A stretch of 37,466 bases of DNA from Sulfitobacter sp. F26204 (lineage in GTDB: Bacteria > Pseudomonadota > Alphaproteobacteria > Rhodobacterales > Rhodobacteraceae): the NCBI RefSeq assembly GCF_026410305.1, contig NZ_JAPMLQ010000015.1, forward strand, positions 1-37,466. The letters are read 5' to 3'. Shown in pieces: positions 16,989-24,431 of the stretch; position 1 is the stretch's first letter, and each line of letters begins with the position of its first letter. Under the pieces are notes generated by a model. The model saw nothing but the letters and a program-made list of their open reading frames with translations. It had not been told where the DNA came from and did not search any database. Both the position numbers and the translations under genes were made by a program.

Positions 16989-17165
16989 TTAGTCGTCGCT
17001 TTCGCCACCTTCGCCACCGTCGTCGCCACTCTCGCCACCGTCATCGCCTTCACCACCGTCGTCGCTTTCGCCACCGTCGTTGCTTTCACCACCGTCATCG
17101 CTTTCGCCACCGTCGCTGCTTTCACCGCTGTCGTCGCTTTCGCTGCCGTCGTCATCACTCTCATT
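16989..17165 (-). repeat. Low-complexity repeat tract encoding Ser/Asp/Gly/Glu
   Basis: Tandem imperfect 15-18-base units (tcgctttcgccaccg type on the plus strand) lie in frame with the EF-hand protein gene. Length variation between strains is likely. Confidence 0.8.
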
Positions 17166-17462
17166 ATGGCCACCGCTGTTGGATTCGCCGTCATCGCTTT
17201 CGTCGTCGTCGTCCTCATCATCGCTCTCATTCCCATCGCTGGATGAGCGCGCTTCGGCCAGGCTCACTCTGCCGTCATTGTTTCCGTCGGATCGACCCAA
17301 AACACGATCTGCGCCACTTGTGCCGAACGCAGATGCGAGTTCATTGCGGCTCAGCGAACCGTCATTGTTGGTGTCAATCTGTCCAAACGTTTCGGCACCA
17401 TAGGCCGGAATCGAAAATACAAGGCAGAGAGATGTAGAGAGAAGTAACCTTGAACGTGTCAT
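16989..17462 (-). CDS. Secreted EF-hand protein with acidic repeat tail
   Basis: A 157-residue protein. The signal peptide is about 1-23 (LLLSTSLCLVFSIPAYG-AE). Two EF-hand loops follow: DTNNDGSLSRNE (about 30-41) and DGNNDGRVSLAE (about 59-70), both with Asp at positions 1, 3 and 5 replaced only conservatively, so calcium binding is likely. From about residue 76 to the end the protein is Ser/Asp/Gly/Glu repeats (ESDDGGES type). It resembles in style, but not in sequence, the acidic protein at 15318-16100. Possibly calcium-responsive surface or periplasmic proteins. Confidence 0.8.
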   Translation of the reverse strand: MTRSRLLLSTSLCLVFSIPAYGAETFGQIDTNNDGSLSRNELASAFGTSGADRVLGRSDGNNDGRVSLAEARSSSDGNESDDEDDDDESDDGESNSGGHNESDDDGSESDDSGESSDGGESDDGGESNDGGESDDGGEGDDGGESGDDGGEGGESDD

Positions 17463-17678
17463 TTTAGTTCTCCTGTGTTGATTGGTGATGCGATTCTAGC
17501 GTTTTGGCACACGCGCCACATCGGAAGATCGTCTAGGAGTTTCGGTTCAATGGTCTGACTAGATTTCGGACTAAAGTCTCATGCTCTGGCCTCCCTACGG
17601 TCCTGCCAACGCACCAAAATGAAGGTAGGCAATTTGTCGGATTGGCAGCCCAGACTGCCAACCCACTCGCTGAGATAT

Positions 17679-18323
17679 TTATTCTGCCGCAAAGCAGTAA
17701 AATAGGCCCGCCCCACCAGTTCCAGTCAAAGCCTCCTGACTGCACCCTCGGGAGCCATGTGCCGAGTTCCACGACGTGTTGCCGCCGCCATGACGGTCAT
17801 GATGCCCGACTTGCGCGCTTCCTTCACCGGAATTGGTCCAGTTGCTGCAAGTGTGATCACCCTCGGCCCAAGGAAAATAGGCCATCCCATCCGCCATGGA
17901 CCCGGTCAGAATGTCATGCTCGTTGGGGCTGTCCCCGACACCGTTGACCATGTTCCCATTCTCATCGACAGCTGTTCGCTTGATGATGTTTGGGCTCAGG
18001 TGCAATTCATCCAGATCGCTCGCCACCAACTCTCCGTTTGCATTGTACCAGGGCCCCTTGCCAATGCGGTATCGGGCGGAAACCCCGCGTTTTCCGTCTT
18101 CTTGTGTGCTGAGATAGGCGCGCCAGGTCTGACCGTTGGTGCCCGCTGCGGTCGCCAGTGCAGCACAATGCGCGTCGGCCCCCTCCAGCCCGCCCAAATC
18201 TGCGCCGTTGCCCAATCCGGTGCTGGTTACGAAAAACCCCATTGCGTGGTCCTGTGCCTGCGCCATGCCAATGTGGCTGGCCACAGCCAAAGGTATCAAT
18301 ACTGCAGTTCTTAATCCGATCAT
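17679..18323 (-). CDS. Secreted lectin-like protein
   Basis: A 214-residue protein with a signal peptide (about 1-23, ending MAQAQ). The mature part (MGFFVTSTGLGNGADLGGLEGADAHC...TWRAYLST...GPWYNANGE...DILTGSM...CSNWTSGEGSA-type, HGSRGC, GLFYCFAAE) resembles bacterial proteins annotated as lectin or DUF1554-like, with a C-type-lectin/endostatin-like fold and conserved cysteines. The start is placed at 18323, after a GGGAGGG ribosome site; the open frame continues upstream but without gene-like sequence. Exported, probably periplasmic or surface. Ligand unknown. Confidence 0.75.
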   Translation of the reverse strand: MIGLRTAVLIPLAVASHIGMAQAQDHAMGFFVTSTGLGNGADLGGLEGADAHCAALATAAGTNGQTWRAYLSTQEDGKRGVSARYRIGKGPWYNANGELVASDLDELHLSPNIIKRTAVDENGNMVNGVGDSPNEHDILTGSMADGMAYFPWAEGDHTCSNWTNSGEGSAQVGHHDRHGGGNTSWNSAHGSRGCSQEALTGTGGAGLFYCFAAE

Positions 18324-18498
18324 CTCGTTCCCTCCCAGTTGTGAGTATCGGTGCCGCCATCGGAACAAACTTGGAAATCGCACAGATAAGCATGGGACAC
18401 CGATCATGCCAGCATACCCGCGCAAACCCGTCCGACTTACCGACTTTGGTCTGATAAAGCTGCGCACCCCACCAAAAGTTTGATGGGGTGCGCAGGTC

Positions 18499-19329
18499 TC
18501 AGGCCGCAAGCTGACGCTTTGACGGTTTGACAACCAGGTTCGTACCCTTGACCATGTGGAGCCGACGCATGGTTGGCATGAACCTGTTCCAGCGACTGAC
18601 TTCTCCCAGGGCCGCCATCCCGATGCAGTACTTGGAGCACTTCTTAGTTGGACGGGCGTGCATACGCCGCAGGGCCTTGTCGGCGAACCCACGCCCCAAA
18701 GCGGATTTCGTTTCGACGATAAAAACGTCGCTTGCTGCATCAAGGGTCTGGTCCGCGGTGGCAAAGTGCAGCTTTGCGTCAATCGTCATGCGTTCTCCAC
18801 CAGACTTGGCAACCAGCGTGATCCGTTGATACCGGACATCCAGAGCGCGACCCAGATCGTATTCAAATGGCTTGTCATACTGGTTGGCGTAGGTCTCGCG
18901 CGCGAATTCAAATGCTTCAGGCGTCAGCGTCTCCAACGCGTTAGGATCATAAGGCAAGCGGTGTTTTTCTGTCATGCCGCGTTTGCCTTTGACCTTCACC
19001 TCAAGAAAGCAAAGGCCCGCATCTGCGTAGCGTCGCACCCGCACTTTGAAGCCTTTGCGTAGACCCTGATGGTGTTCGTAATACGCGCTCCGTCGGGGAT
19101 CATCATAATAGCGGGTATCGTAGGTGAACGCGCGCCGATGATCGATTTCAAGAATGTCGAATTCTTCCAAAAGCTCGGGCAGAACCTTTTCCATCATCCA
19201 GCGGTCAATCACATATTTGTTGTCGATCCGCGAAAGCATCTCTGCCTTTTGATTGAGCTGATCCAAGTTGATTGGGGCAAAGCCGTCAGTCAGCCAAGCA
19301 AGGTCCATGTTTGGAACAATATAAGTCAT
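18499..19329 (-). CDS. VTC-domain (polyphosphate polymerase-like) protein
   Basis: A 276-residue protein. It has the tunnel-fold VTC signature: RIDNKYVIDR near the start, FTYDTRYYDDP, KVRVRRYADAGLCFLEVKVKG, then KHRLPYD, RYQRITLVAKSG, ERMTIDAKLHF, and VETKSALG. Eukaryotic Vtc4 makes polyphosphate from ATP in this fold; the basic and acidic residues lining the tunnel appear conserved here, but bacterial members are little studied. Start ATG 19329 has AAAGG seven bases upstream (the GTG at 19332 is closer). It lies 11 bases after the DUF4956 gene, in one operon, a pairing often seen in bacteria. Confidence 0.85.
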   Translation of the reverse strand: MTYIVPNMDLAWLTDGFAPINLDQLNQKAEMLSRIDNKYVIDRWMMEKVLPELLEEFDILEIDHRRAFTYDTRYYDDPRRSAYYEHHQGLRKGFKVRVRRYADAGLCFLEVKVKGKRGMTEKHRLPYDPNALETLTPEAFEFARETYANQYDKPFEYDLGRALDVRYQRITLVAKSGGERMTIDAKLHFATADQTLDAASDVFIVETKSALGRGFADKALRRMHARPTKKCSKYCIGMAALGEVSRWNRFMPTMRRLHMVKGTNLVVKPSKRQLAA

Positions 19330-19340
19330 CACGTTGCCTT

Positions 19341-19931
19341 TCAGTTGCGGTAGAAGATATTGATGCGGGCCATGTCGTTGACGTAATTCAGCTCAATAAT
19401 CTGAAAGGTCATCACGTCGACGCCCAGCCGTTCGCACAAAAGCCGGCGGGTTTTCTCGGTATCGGAAAGGATGTCGGGATCGATCGCATCCAACGTCACT
19501 TTCGCACCGTGAGCGGATTTCATCATGTTGGGGTGATCAAGAATCCAGGCTGCAGCAATCACAAAGCTCACGATGCAAAGTACAAACACCAGGCCAGTCC
19601 CAAGGACCGAACAAATCACAGCGATGGCGATCGCCCCAAAAAAGTATGCGATCTCGATCTTTTCAATCTGTTCCGATCTCAGGCTGAACAAAGCGAGGAT
19701 AGCGAACAGGCCAAACCCAGCAGCGAGGGAGAACTGAACACTCGAAAGGATCGTTAACACCGCGAATGCAAAGATGTTGAACATGGACGCGGTCGTCGCA
19801 AGCTCCCGGTCGCGATAGCGGCGGTAATACATCCCGAAAACGAGGAGCGACATAGCGCTGGTGTTGATCGCAAGCCGCGCAATGAGTTCCCAGATCGGGT
19901 CAGAAAAATTCAACATTTGCATTCCAGTCAT
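19341..19931 (-). CDS. DUF4956 membrane protein
   Basis: About 196 residues with three to four membrane helices (IARLAINTSAMSLLVFGMYY, FNIFAFAVLTILSS, LAAGFGLFAILALFSLRSEQIEKIEIAYFFGAIAIAVIC) and a soluble C-terminal domain of about 60 residues. The FAIFALFxLRxE-type loop is the DUF4956 mark. It is commonly encoded beside VTC-domain proteins, and might anchor or feed the polymerase at the membrane. The start is uncertain: ATGs at 19949, 19931 and 19922 and a GTG at 19967 are in frame, none with a good ribosome site. Confidence 0.75.
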   Translation of the reverse strand: MTGMQMLNFSDPIWELIARLAINTSAMSLLVFGMYYRRYRDRELATTASMFNIFAFAVLTILSSVQFSLAAGFGLFAILALFSLRSEQIEKIEIAYFFGAIAIAVICSVLGTGLVFVLCIVSFVIAAAWILDHPNMMKSAHGAKVTLDAIDPDILSDTEKTRRLLCERLGVDVMTFQIIELNYVNDMARINIFYRN

Positions 19932-20258
19932 GTTACGAAGTGATGTCATCGGTGGGCCGATTGTCACAAAACTGAAATCTAACTGTCATATTTAGTAAGA
20001 CGTGGCTTTGGGCCTCGGTCCCGCCTTTTATTGGACCTAGGTCAACCCAACCTTTCGACTTTGGTCCAACCAACGCTGTATGGACTGCGGCGGCGGCAGC
20101 GCATCCTGTAGCTGGACGGCGGTTTTGAGCGGCGCATGAAGGCGGCTCTACGTTGACATGTCACAACAACACGACCTGGGGTCTGGCGGAACATATCCGC
20201 CACTCCAATATCTAGAATGGACTTTCGTCTCATGGCGGCTTTTTGCGGCATCGTCGGG
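19932..20258. other. Gap of about 330 bp without a supported gene
   Basis: This lies between the DUF4956 gene start and the LysR gene end. It should hold the promoter of the DUF4956/VTC operon. Small open frames on both strands (e.g. 20042-20275 minus) have no recognisable domain. Nothing else is seen. Confidence 0.4.
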
Positions 20259-21110
20259 CTATCCAACAAGATCACGTTGCTCTGCCAGAAATCTGATCAA
20301 TCGCATTTTCACCGCACGCATCTGTTGCGTTTCAATGGCATCTACATGTTGAGCAACCCACAGTGGAACCGTCATTGGCGGCATGATGTACGGAAGCTTC
20401 AGCAGCCGATCGTCCCGATCACCTACAAAACACGGCAGAACGGCTATCCCTCGCCCCACCGCTGCCATTTCCTGTAAAGTGAGAAAACTGTCTGCGGCAA
20501 TTGTAATCTGATCAACAGGGACATTGGCATCCATCCAGGCACCCGCAATTGATCGCGTCAATGGGCCCGTCAGCCCCAGCCATTTGGTCTGCGCAGGGTC
20601 AACGGCATAGGCGGCAAAAGCCAATTCTGTTGCAATCTGGCCTACCATATCCTCTGGCAAACGCGCTGAGGGGCGCACCGCAATGCTTGCCTGCTCACGT
20701 GATAGATCCAGATGGGTGTTGCTGCTTAAAAGCGTGATGGCAAGATCCTGCTCTTCGACCTGCAATGCATCGACAAAGCCCGGCAGGACAGCGCGACACA
20801 GGGTATCCGTGGATGTCACACGGACGGTCCCCTGCAGGGTCAGTCGCCCGCCGCTGGCCAGTCTGTGCACTTCTTGCATTGCGACCTCAGCAGCATGCGC
20901 CGCGCGAATGACATGTGTGCAGTCGGCAAGCAATTGATACCCTTGCGATGTCCGCTCAAACAGGACGGTTCCGTGCCGGTCTTCAAATGCGCCTACCCTG
21001 CGCAAGACTGTTGCATGGTTCACGCCAAGGTGCTTGGCGGCCTGCAAGACCGACCCTGTTTCCGCCACGGCCAAAACATATCGCAGATCATCCCAATTCT
21101 CGTTGTGCAT
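20259..21110 (-). CDS. LysR-family transcriptional regulator
   Basis: A 283-residue protein. Residues 1-65 are the LysR helix-turn-helix (WDDLRYVLAVAETGSVLQAAKHLGVNHATVLRRV, then FERTSQGYQL). The rest is the periplasmic-binding-like effector domain, somewhat short. It is divergent from the cytochrome c'/YceI genes with a 104-bp gap, in which TAAATTAA occurs at 21110-21117 and 21149-21156. Control of that operon is likely. The signal is unknown. Confidence 0.85.
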   Translation of the reverse strand: MHNENWDDLRYVLAVAETGSVLQAAKHLGVNHATVLRRVGAFEDRHGTVLFERTSQGYQLLADCTHVIRAAHAAEVAMQEVHRLASGGRLTLQGTVRVTSTDTLCRAVLPGFVDALQVEEQDLAITLLSSNTHLDLSREQASIAVRPSARLPEDMVGQIATELAFAAYAVDPAQTKWLGLTGPLTRSIAGAWMDANVPVDQITIAADSFLTLQEMAAVGRGIAVLPCFVGDRDDRLLKLPYIMPPMTVPLWVAQHVDAIETQQMRAVKMRLIRFLAEQRDLVG

Positions 21111-21214
21111 AAATTAAATACCGAGTCCGCAAATATTGTGACTGTTCCTAAATTAATGAACATCTACCCTAAGGGCAATTGATAGCCGGAATTCATCCTG
21201 AAAGGGGCACGAAA

Positions 21215-21694
21215 ATGCGAAAGTCTAGTCTCACAATCCTCTCTGCCATTGTCGGTTCTGTCGCCGTCCTTGCCTATGCTGACGGTCATATCAGTGACAA
21301 ACAGATCGCAGTCGGCATAAAGGCGCGCCAGTCGCAAATGCAGCTTTATGCCTTCAACCTTGGTGCGTTGGGCGCGATGGCCAAGGGCGAAGTTCCCTAT
21401 GATGCTGAAGCCGCCAGCGGTGCTGCAAACAACCTCGCCGCCCTCGCGTCGCTGAGCCAGGCGGGCTACTGGTTGCCCGGTTCTGACAGTGACAGCGTCG
21501 AGGGCAGTCGCGCCCTTCCAGCGATCTGGTCTGCCGACAGTAAGGTCGGCGAAAAAGGCAAAGCCTTCTATGACGCTGTGATCGCGATGCAATCCGCAGC
21601 AGGCACGGACCTTGGCGCATTGCAGGCCGCGATGGGTGCCGTGGGCAAAAGCTGCGGCGGCTGCCACGAGGATTACCGCAAACCAAAAGGTTAG
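21215..21694 (+). CDS. Cytochrome c' family protein
   Basis: A 159-residue protein with a signal peptide (about 1-21, cleaved near YADG) and a four-helix-bundle body. The C-terminal haem motif is CGGCH in SCGGCHEDYRKPKG, as in cytochrome c' and c-556. Such periplasmic high-spin haem proteins bind NO or take part in electron transfer; the role here is not certain. The start at 21215 is chosen over 21179 because of AAAGGGG upstream and the signal peptide. It is followed after 46 bases by the YceI gene. Confidence 0.9.
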   Translation: MRKSSLTILSAIVGSVAVLAYADGHISDKQIAVGIKARQSQMQLYAFNLGALGAMAKGEVPYDAEAASGAANNLAALASLSQAGYWLPGSDSDSVEGSRALPAIWSADSKVGEKGKAFYDAVIAMQSAAGTDLGALQAAMGAVGKSCGGCHEDYRKPKG

Positions 21695-21740
21695 TCCTAA
21701 GGCAGACTGTCATAGGTCTTTCAAATCAAAGGAAAAATAG

Positions 21741-22331
21741 ATGAGTTTTACAAAAGTCTTGGCAACAGGAGCGTTCATTGTGGCCTGCGCGGCCCCGGTC
21801 TTGGCCGCAGACATGTACAAGACGGATCAAGGCCACACCGAAGTCCGCATTGCATGGAGCCACGCAGGCGTATCCACCCAGCATGGTGAGTTCACCAAAG
21901 CTGAAGGCACGTTGATGCTGGACCAGGACAATGTCGAAGCATCGAGCCTCACAGCCAAGATCGAAGCGGCCAGCATCTCAACCGGATTTGGACCACTGGA
22001 TGATCACATTCGCACCGCCGATTTTCTGGAGGTCGAAACCTATCCAACGATCACTTTTGAGAGCACTGCGATCAGCCGCATCGGGGATGCCGCCGCAGAC
22101 ATCACCGGCAATCTGACATTGCACGGCACCACCAAGCCGGTCACCATGGCCGCAACGATGACACACCTTGGGGAACATCCATTGGGCGCTTTCATTGATT
22201 ATTATAAGGGCGATTGGGCTGCATTTGCGGCAACCTTGGAAATCGACCCTGCCGAATTCGGCGTGGGCATGACCATTCCTGTCGGCAAACTGGTCATTGA
22301 GATCAGCACGGAGTTGAAAGCACCGGGCTGA
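21741..22331 (+). CDS. YceI-family periplasmic protein
   Basis: A 196-residue protein with a signal peptide (1-22, ending VLAAD). The YceI lipocalin-like barrel shows in DQGHTEVRIAWSHAGVS, then LDQDNVEASSL, HIRTADFLEVETYPTITFES, and GNLTLHGTTKPVT. YceI proteins bind isoprenoid-type lipids. The gene follows cytochrome c' in the same direction with a clear AAAGGAAA ribosome site, so an electron-transfer or quinone-related role is suggested by context only. Confidence 0.92.
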   Translation: MSFTKVLATGAFIVACAAPVLAADMYKTDQGHTEVRIAWSHAGVSTQHGEFTKAEGTLMLDQDNVEASSLTAKIEAASISTGFGPLDDHIRTADFLEVETYPTITFESTAISRIGDAAADITGNLTLHGTTKPVTMAATMTHLGEHPLGAFIDYYKGDWAAFAATLEIDPAEFGVGMTIPVGKLVIEISTELKAPG

Positions 22332-22418
22332 GGCGGGGGTCCCCGCTGGCGAAGTTCAATCGGCGTAGGAACTGGAAGCTCGCCTTTCAGTTTCTCCTCG
22401 TTGGAAACTTCAGGCCTG

Positions 22419-22455
22419 CAAACCCAAAGCCATTCAGACTAAGGGTTTGGCTTTT
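22419..22455 (+). terminator. Hairpin downstream of YceI gene
   Basis: CAAACCC (22419-22425) pairs with GGGTTTG (22443-22449), followed by GCTTTTGC. A second GC-rich hairpin (GCGGG/CCCGC, 22333-22346) lies right after the YceI stop. Together they may end the cytochrome c'/YceI transcript before the ankyrin gene at 22507. The T-tract is short. Confidence 0.4.
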
Positions 22456-22506
22456 GCTGCCTGCGCACGGCCCAAACCGCTTAGGTTGGAAGGATAAGGT
22501 ATCTCG

Positions 22507-23181
22507 ATGAACATCATTCTTCGTGTTCTGTTCCTCTGTGCGGCACACCTATGGTGCACCCTGGCAATCGCTCAAACTGCCCCTTCTGCTCCTGACATTG
22601 CCTCCTACACAGGTCTGCATCTTGCTGCCCATGAAGGGCAGACCGCAGAGATCAGACGACTGACCGCGGCTGGCGCCGATCCAAATGCCAGGGACCGCGC
22701 AAATCGCACTCCAGCGCATGTGGCAACCTTTGCTTCCCACGAGGATGCTTTGAAAGCGCTTGCGGCCGGGGGTGGGGACATGAACGCACTTGAGGACCGG
22801 TTTTACGACGTCCTGACAATTGCAGCAGTGGCAAATGATCCGGAAATGGTATCTCTGGCAATGCAGCTTGGCAACAAACCGGATCTAATCACGAGTGTCT
22901 ATGACGGAACAGCTCTGATCGCTGCTGCGCATCTTGGCCATCACGAAGTGGTCGCACTTCTGGTCAAAGGTGGTGCTCCTCTGGACCACGTAAACAACCT
23001 TGGATGGACAGCGCTGATCGAGGCTGTTGTTCTTGGCGACGGCGGGCCGGATCATGTCAAGACTGTCCAAATTCTCGTTGAAGCCGGGGCTGACCAATCC
23101 ATCGGAGACCGCGACGGGATAACTCCGCTTCGGCATGCAGTCTCGCGCGGCTACACGGAGATTATTGAACTTCTGATGTAG
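22507..23181 (+). CDS. Exported ankyrin-repeat protein
   Basis: A 224-residue protein. The signal peptide is about 1-23 (ILRVLFLCAAHLWCTLAIAQ). It is followed by about five ankyrin repeats, e.g. GLHLAAHEGQTAEIRRLTAAGADPNARD, DGTALIAAAHLGHHEVVALLVKGGAP (in separate repeats), and GWTALIEAVVLGDGG. Ankyrin repeats bind other proteins; periplasmic ones in bacteria are often linked to haem or oxidative stress. The same direction and proximity suggest a link with the cytochrome c'/YceI genes. The start has GGAAGGATAAGG upstream. Confidence 0.85.
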   Translation: MNIILRVLFLCAAHLWCTLAIAQTAPSAPDIASYTGLHLAAHEGQTAEIRRLTAAGADPNARDRANRTPAHVATFASHEDALKALAAGGGDMNALEDRFYDVLTIAAVANDPEMVSLAMQLGNKPDLITSVYDGTALIAAAHLGHHEVVALLVKGGAPLDHVNNLGWTALIEAVVLGDGGPDHVKTVQILVEAGADQSIGDRDGITPLRHAVSRGYTEIIELLM

Positions 23182-23957
23182 CTGGAATTCATTCGTGAGA
23201 ACGTAAATCCATAGGTTTTTCTGAACAAATTTGGTAGGTCTACAAGGCAGGCAGAAATCGCATTGAGGCAAAAATCAACGGCCATTTTAATGATACGTGC
23301 AGGGTGTCGGCTTCGTCAGCGTTGCAAGTGCATCCAAGTGCCGCGTCAGCAATAGCCGAGCGTGCAAACGGCAGATTTGTCGCGACTTGATCCGTGAGCG
23401 TTTTGTCTCCGCTGCAGCTTGCATGGATGACCGGTTTTTCCGCCGGCAGCGGCGTAGAGGTTTACGCTGTAGTAGCAATATTCACGCTGCGAGCGCTTGC
23501 CGCATAAAATCATTAGGTCCGGTGTGGGCTGATACTGTTGAAAAACACCGTTTTTGGCAAAATCGATGAATTTTTTGTCCGTACAGCGCCACCAACTTTT
23601 CGAGGCGAGGGGTTCGGCCAAATCAGTGTTCTGCCGCTCATGTGACAGCTCACTGTACCTCATGGCAGATCCCTTCTGACTTTTACGTTTCATGGCTTCT
23701 TTCCGAATAATCACGACATCCGAAATTTGGAGTTTTCAACACAATCGGGCTCGGACCCGGCAATCGCCGCGCAGATCACGAGTGGCCACTTTGGTAAATT
23801 ACGTTCCTGCGGCAGCAGGTCCCTGCCCCTTCAAGTCATCCCCTCAAGGGTAAAATTCTAACATATTGACTATTATACGAATTTGATCATGCGGTAAAAT
23901 TCTCCACCCATCAACTACGTGTAGTTCCACTAAAATATGATCGATCACGCGCTGCTC
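23182..23957. other. 776-bp gap: repeat-derived, no supported gene
   Basis: It contains copy C of the dispersed repeat (23411-23505) and further low-quality sequence in which open frames exist on both strands without domains. The part from 23700 to 23957 shows no feature by eye. It is a plausible left border of the accessory region that follows. Confidence 0.5.
23411..23505. repeat. Dispersed intergenic repeat, copy C
   Basis: It aligns with copy A (8003-8100): GCTGCAGCTTGCATGGATGA matches GCTGCGGCAGCCATGAATGA, followed in both by CCGGTTTT, GGCGTAGAGGTTTACGC against GGCGCAGAAATTTACGC, and GCGCTTGCCGC at the end. Same orientation as copy A. The similarity is partial, about three bases in four by eye. 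Confidence 0.6.
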
Positions 23958-24410
23958 TCATTTGACTGTCATCAACCGTAAGGCCATTTCCTTTTCGCCC
24001 CACCTAACCGAAAATGTGTCAGAAACATCAAACCATTCACTTCCGTCTCCAGCGCCGTGATTTTGCCCCATGCAAGAGCAATTACAGTCATGCCCTTTTG
24101 CATTTCTGCAAGCTGGTGCGCAAACTTCATAATCACGGTAAGGCTGCACAACAAATACTTGCCGATACCGAAGCAAGCCTGCCTCAATAAAAGTATTAAA
24201 CTAGGCCTTCGGAATTTCCCATGCCTGATGATCACGAACGTATTTCGGTCTAGTTTTCCCAAGGCCGTAGAGCCAAGATTTATTGTCTTCTCCAAAAGGC
24301 AAGTGGACCAGTACTCTGGTTCCCTTCTCGTCACTTCGAATTGCCATTGGTATCGTTTTGTGCCGCCAATTCGCACGTATCTCTGGCGGCATTCTTGATA
24401 AATCCAACAC
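23958..24410 (-). pseudogene. Cys-rich protein gene interrupted by an in-frame amber codon
   Basis: From a GTG at 24410 (GGAG six bases upstream) the frame encodes 69 residues ending AWEIPKA. It then meets TAG (24201-24203) and continues in the same frame to a natural stop at 23958, with FNTFIEAGLLRYRQVFVVQPYRDYEV, then CAPAC, CNCSCMG and NHG in a row of spaced cysteines. A Trp codon TGG at that point would restore a 150-residue protein. The Cys/His cluster looks metal-binding. It starts 22 bases after the AAA ATPase gene, so it is the third gene of that operon. Family not recognised. Translation may end at 69 residues. Confidence 0.65.
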
Positions 24411-24431
24411 ATCAAGCTCCTTTAAAGTCTA

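Noticed and set aside
20042..20275. 77-codon minus-strand frame upstream of the DUF4956 gene
   Set aside because: It overlaps the end of the LysR gene, is rich in Arg/Cys/Pro as in random GC-rich frames, and has no ribosome site.
23346..23714. 122-codon minus-strand frame
   Set aside because: It lies mostly on repeat copy C and neighbouring sequence of intergenic character, with no domain.
23972..24415. 147-codon minus-strand frame overlapping the Cys-rich pseudogene
   Set aside because: The alternative frame has the ordered Cys/His motif, a better ribosome site and natural continuation across the amber codon; this one has no such pattern.
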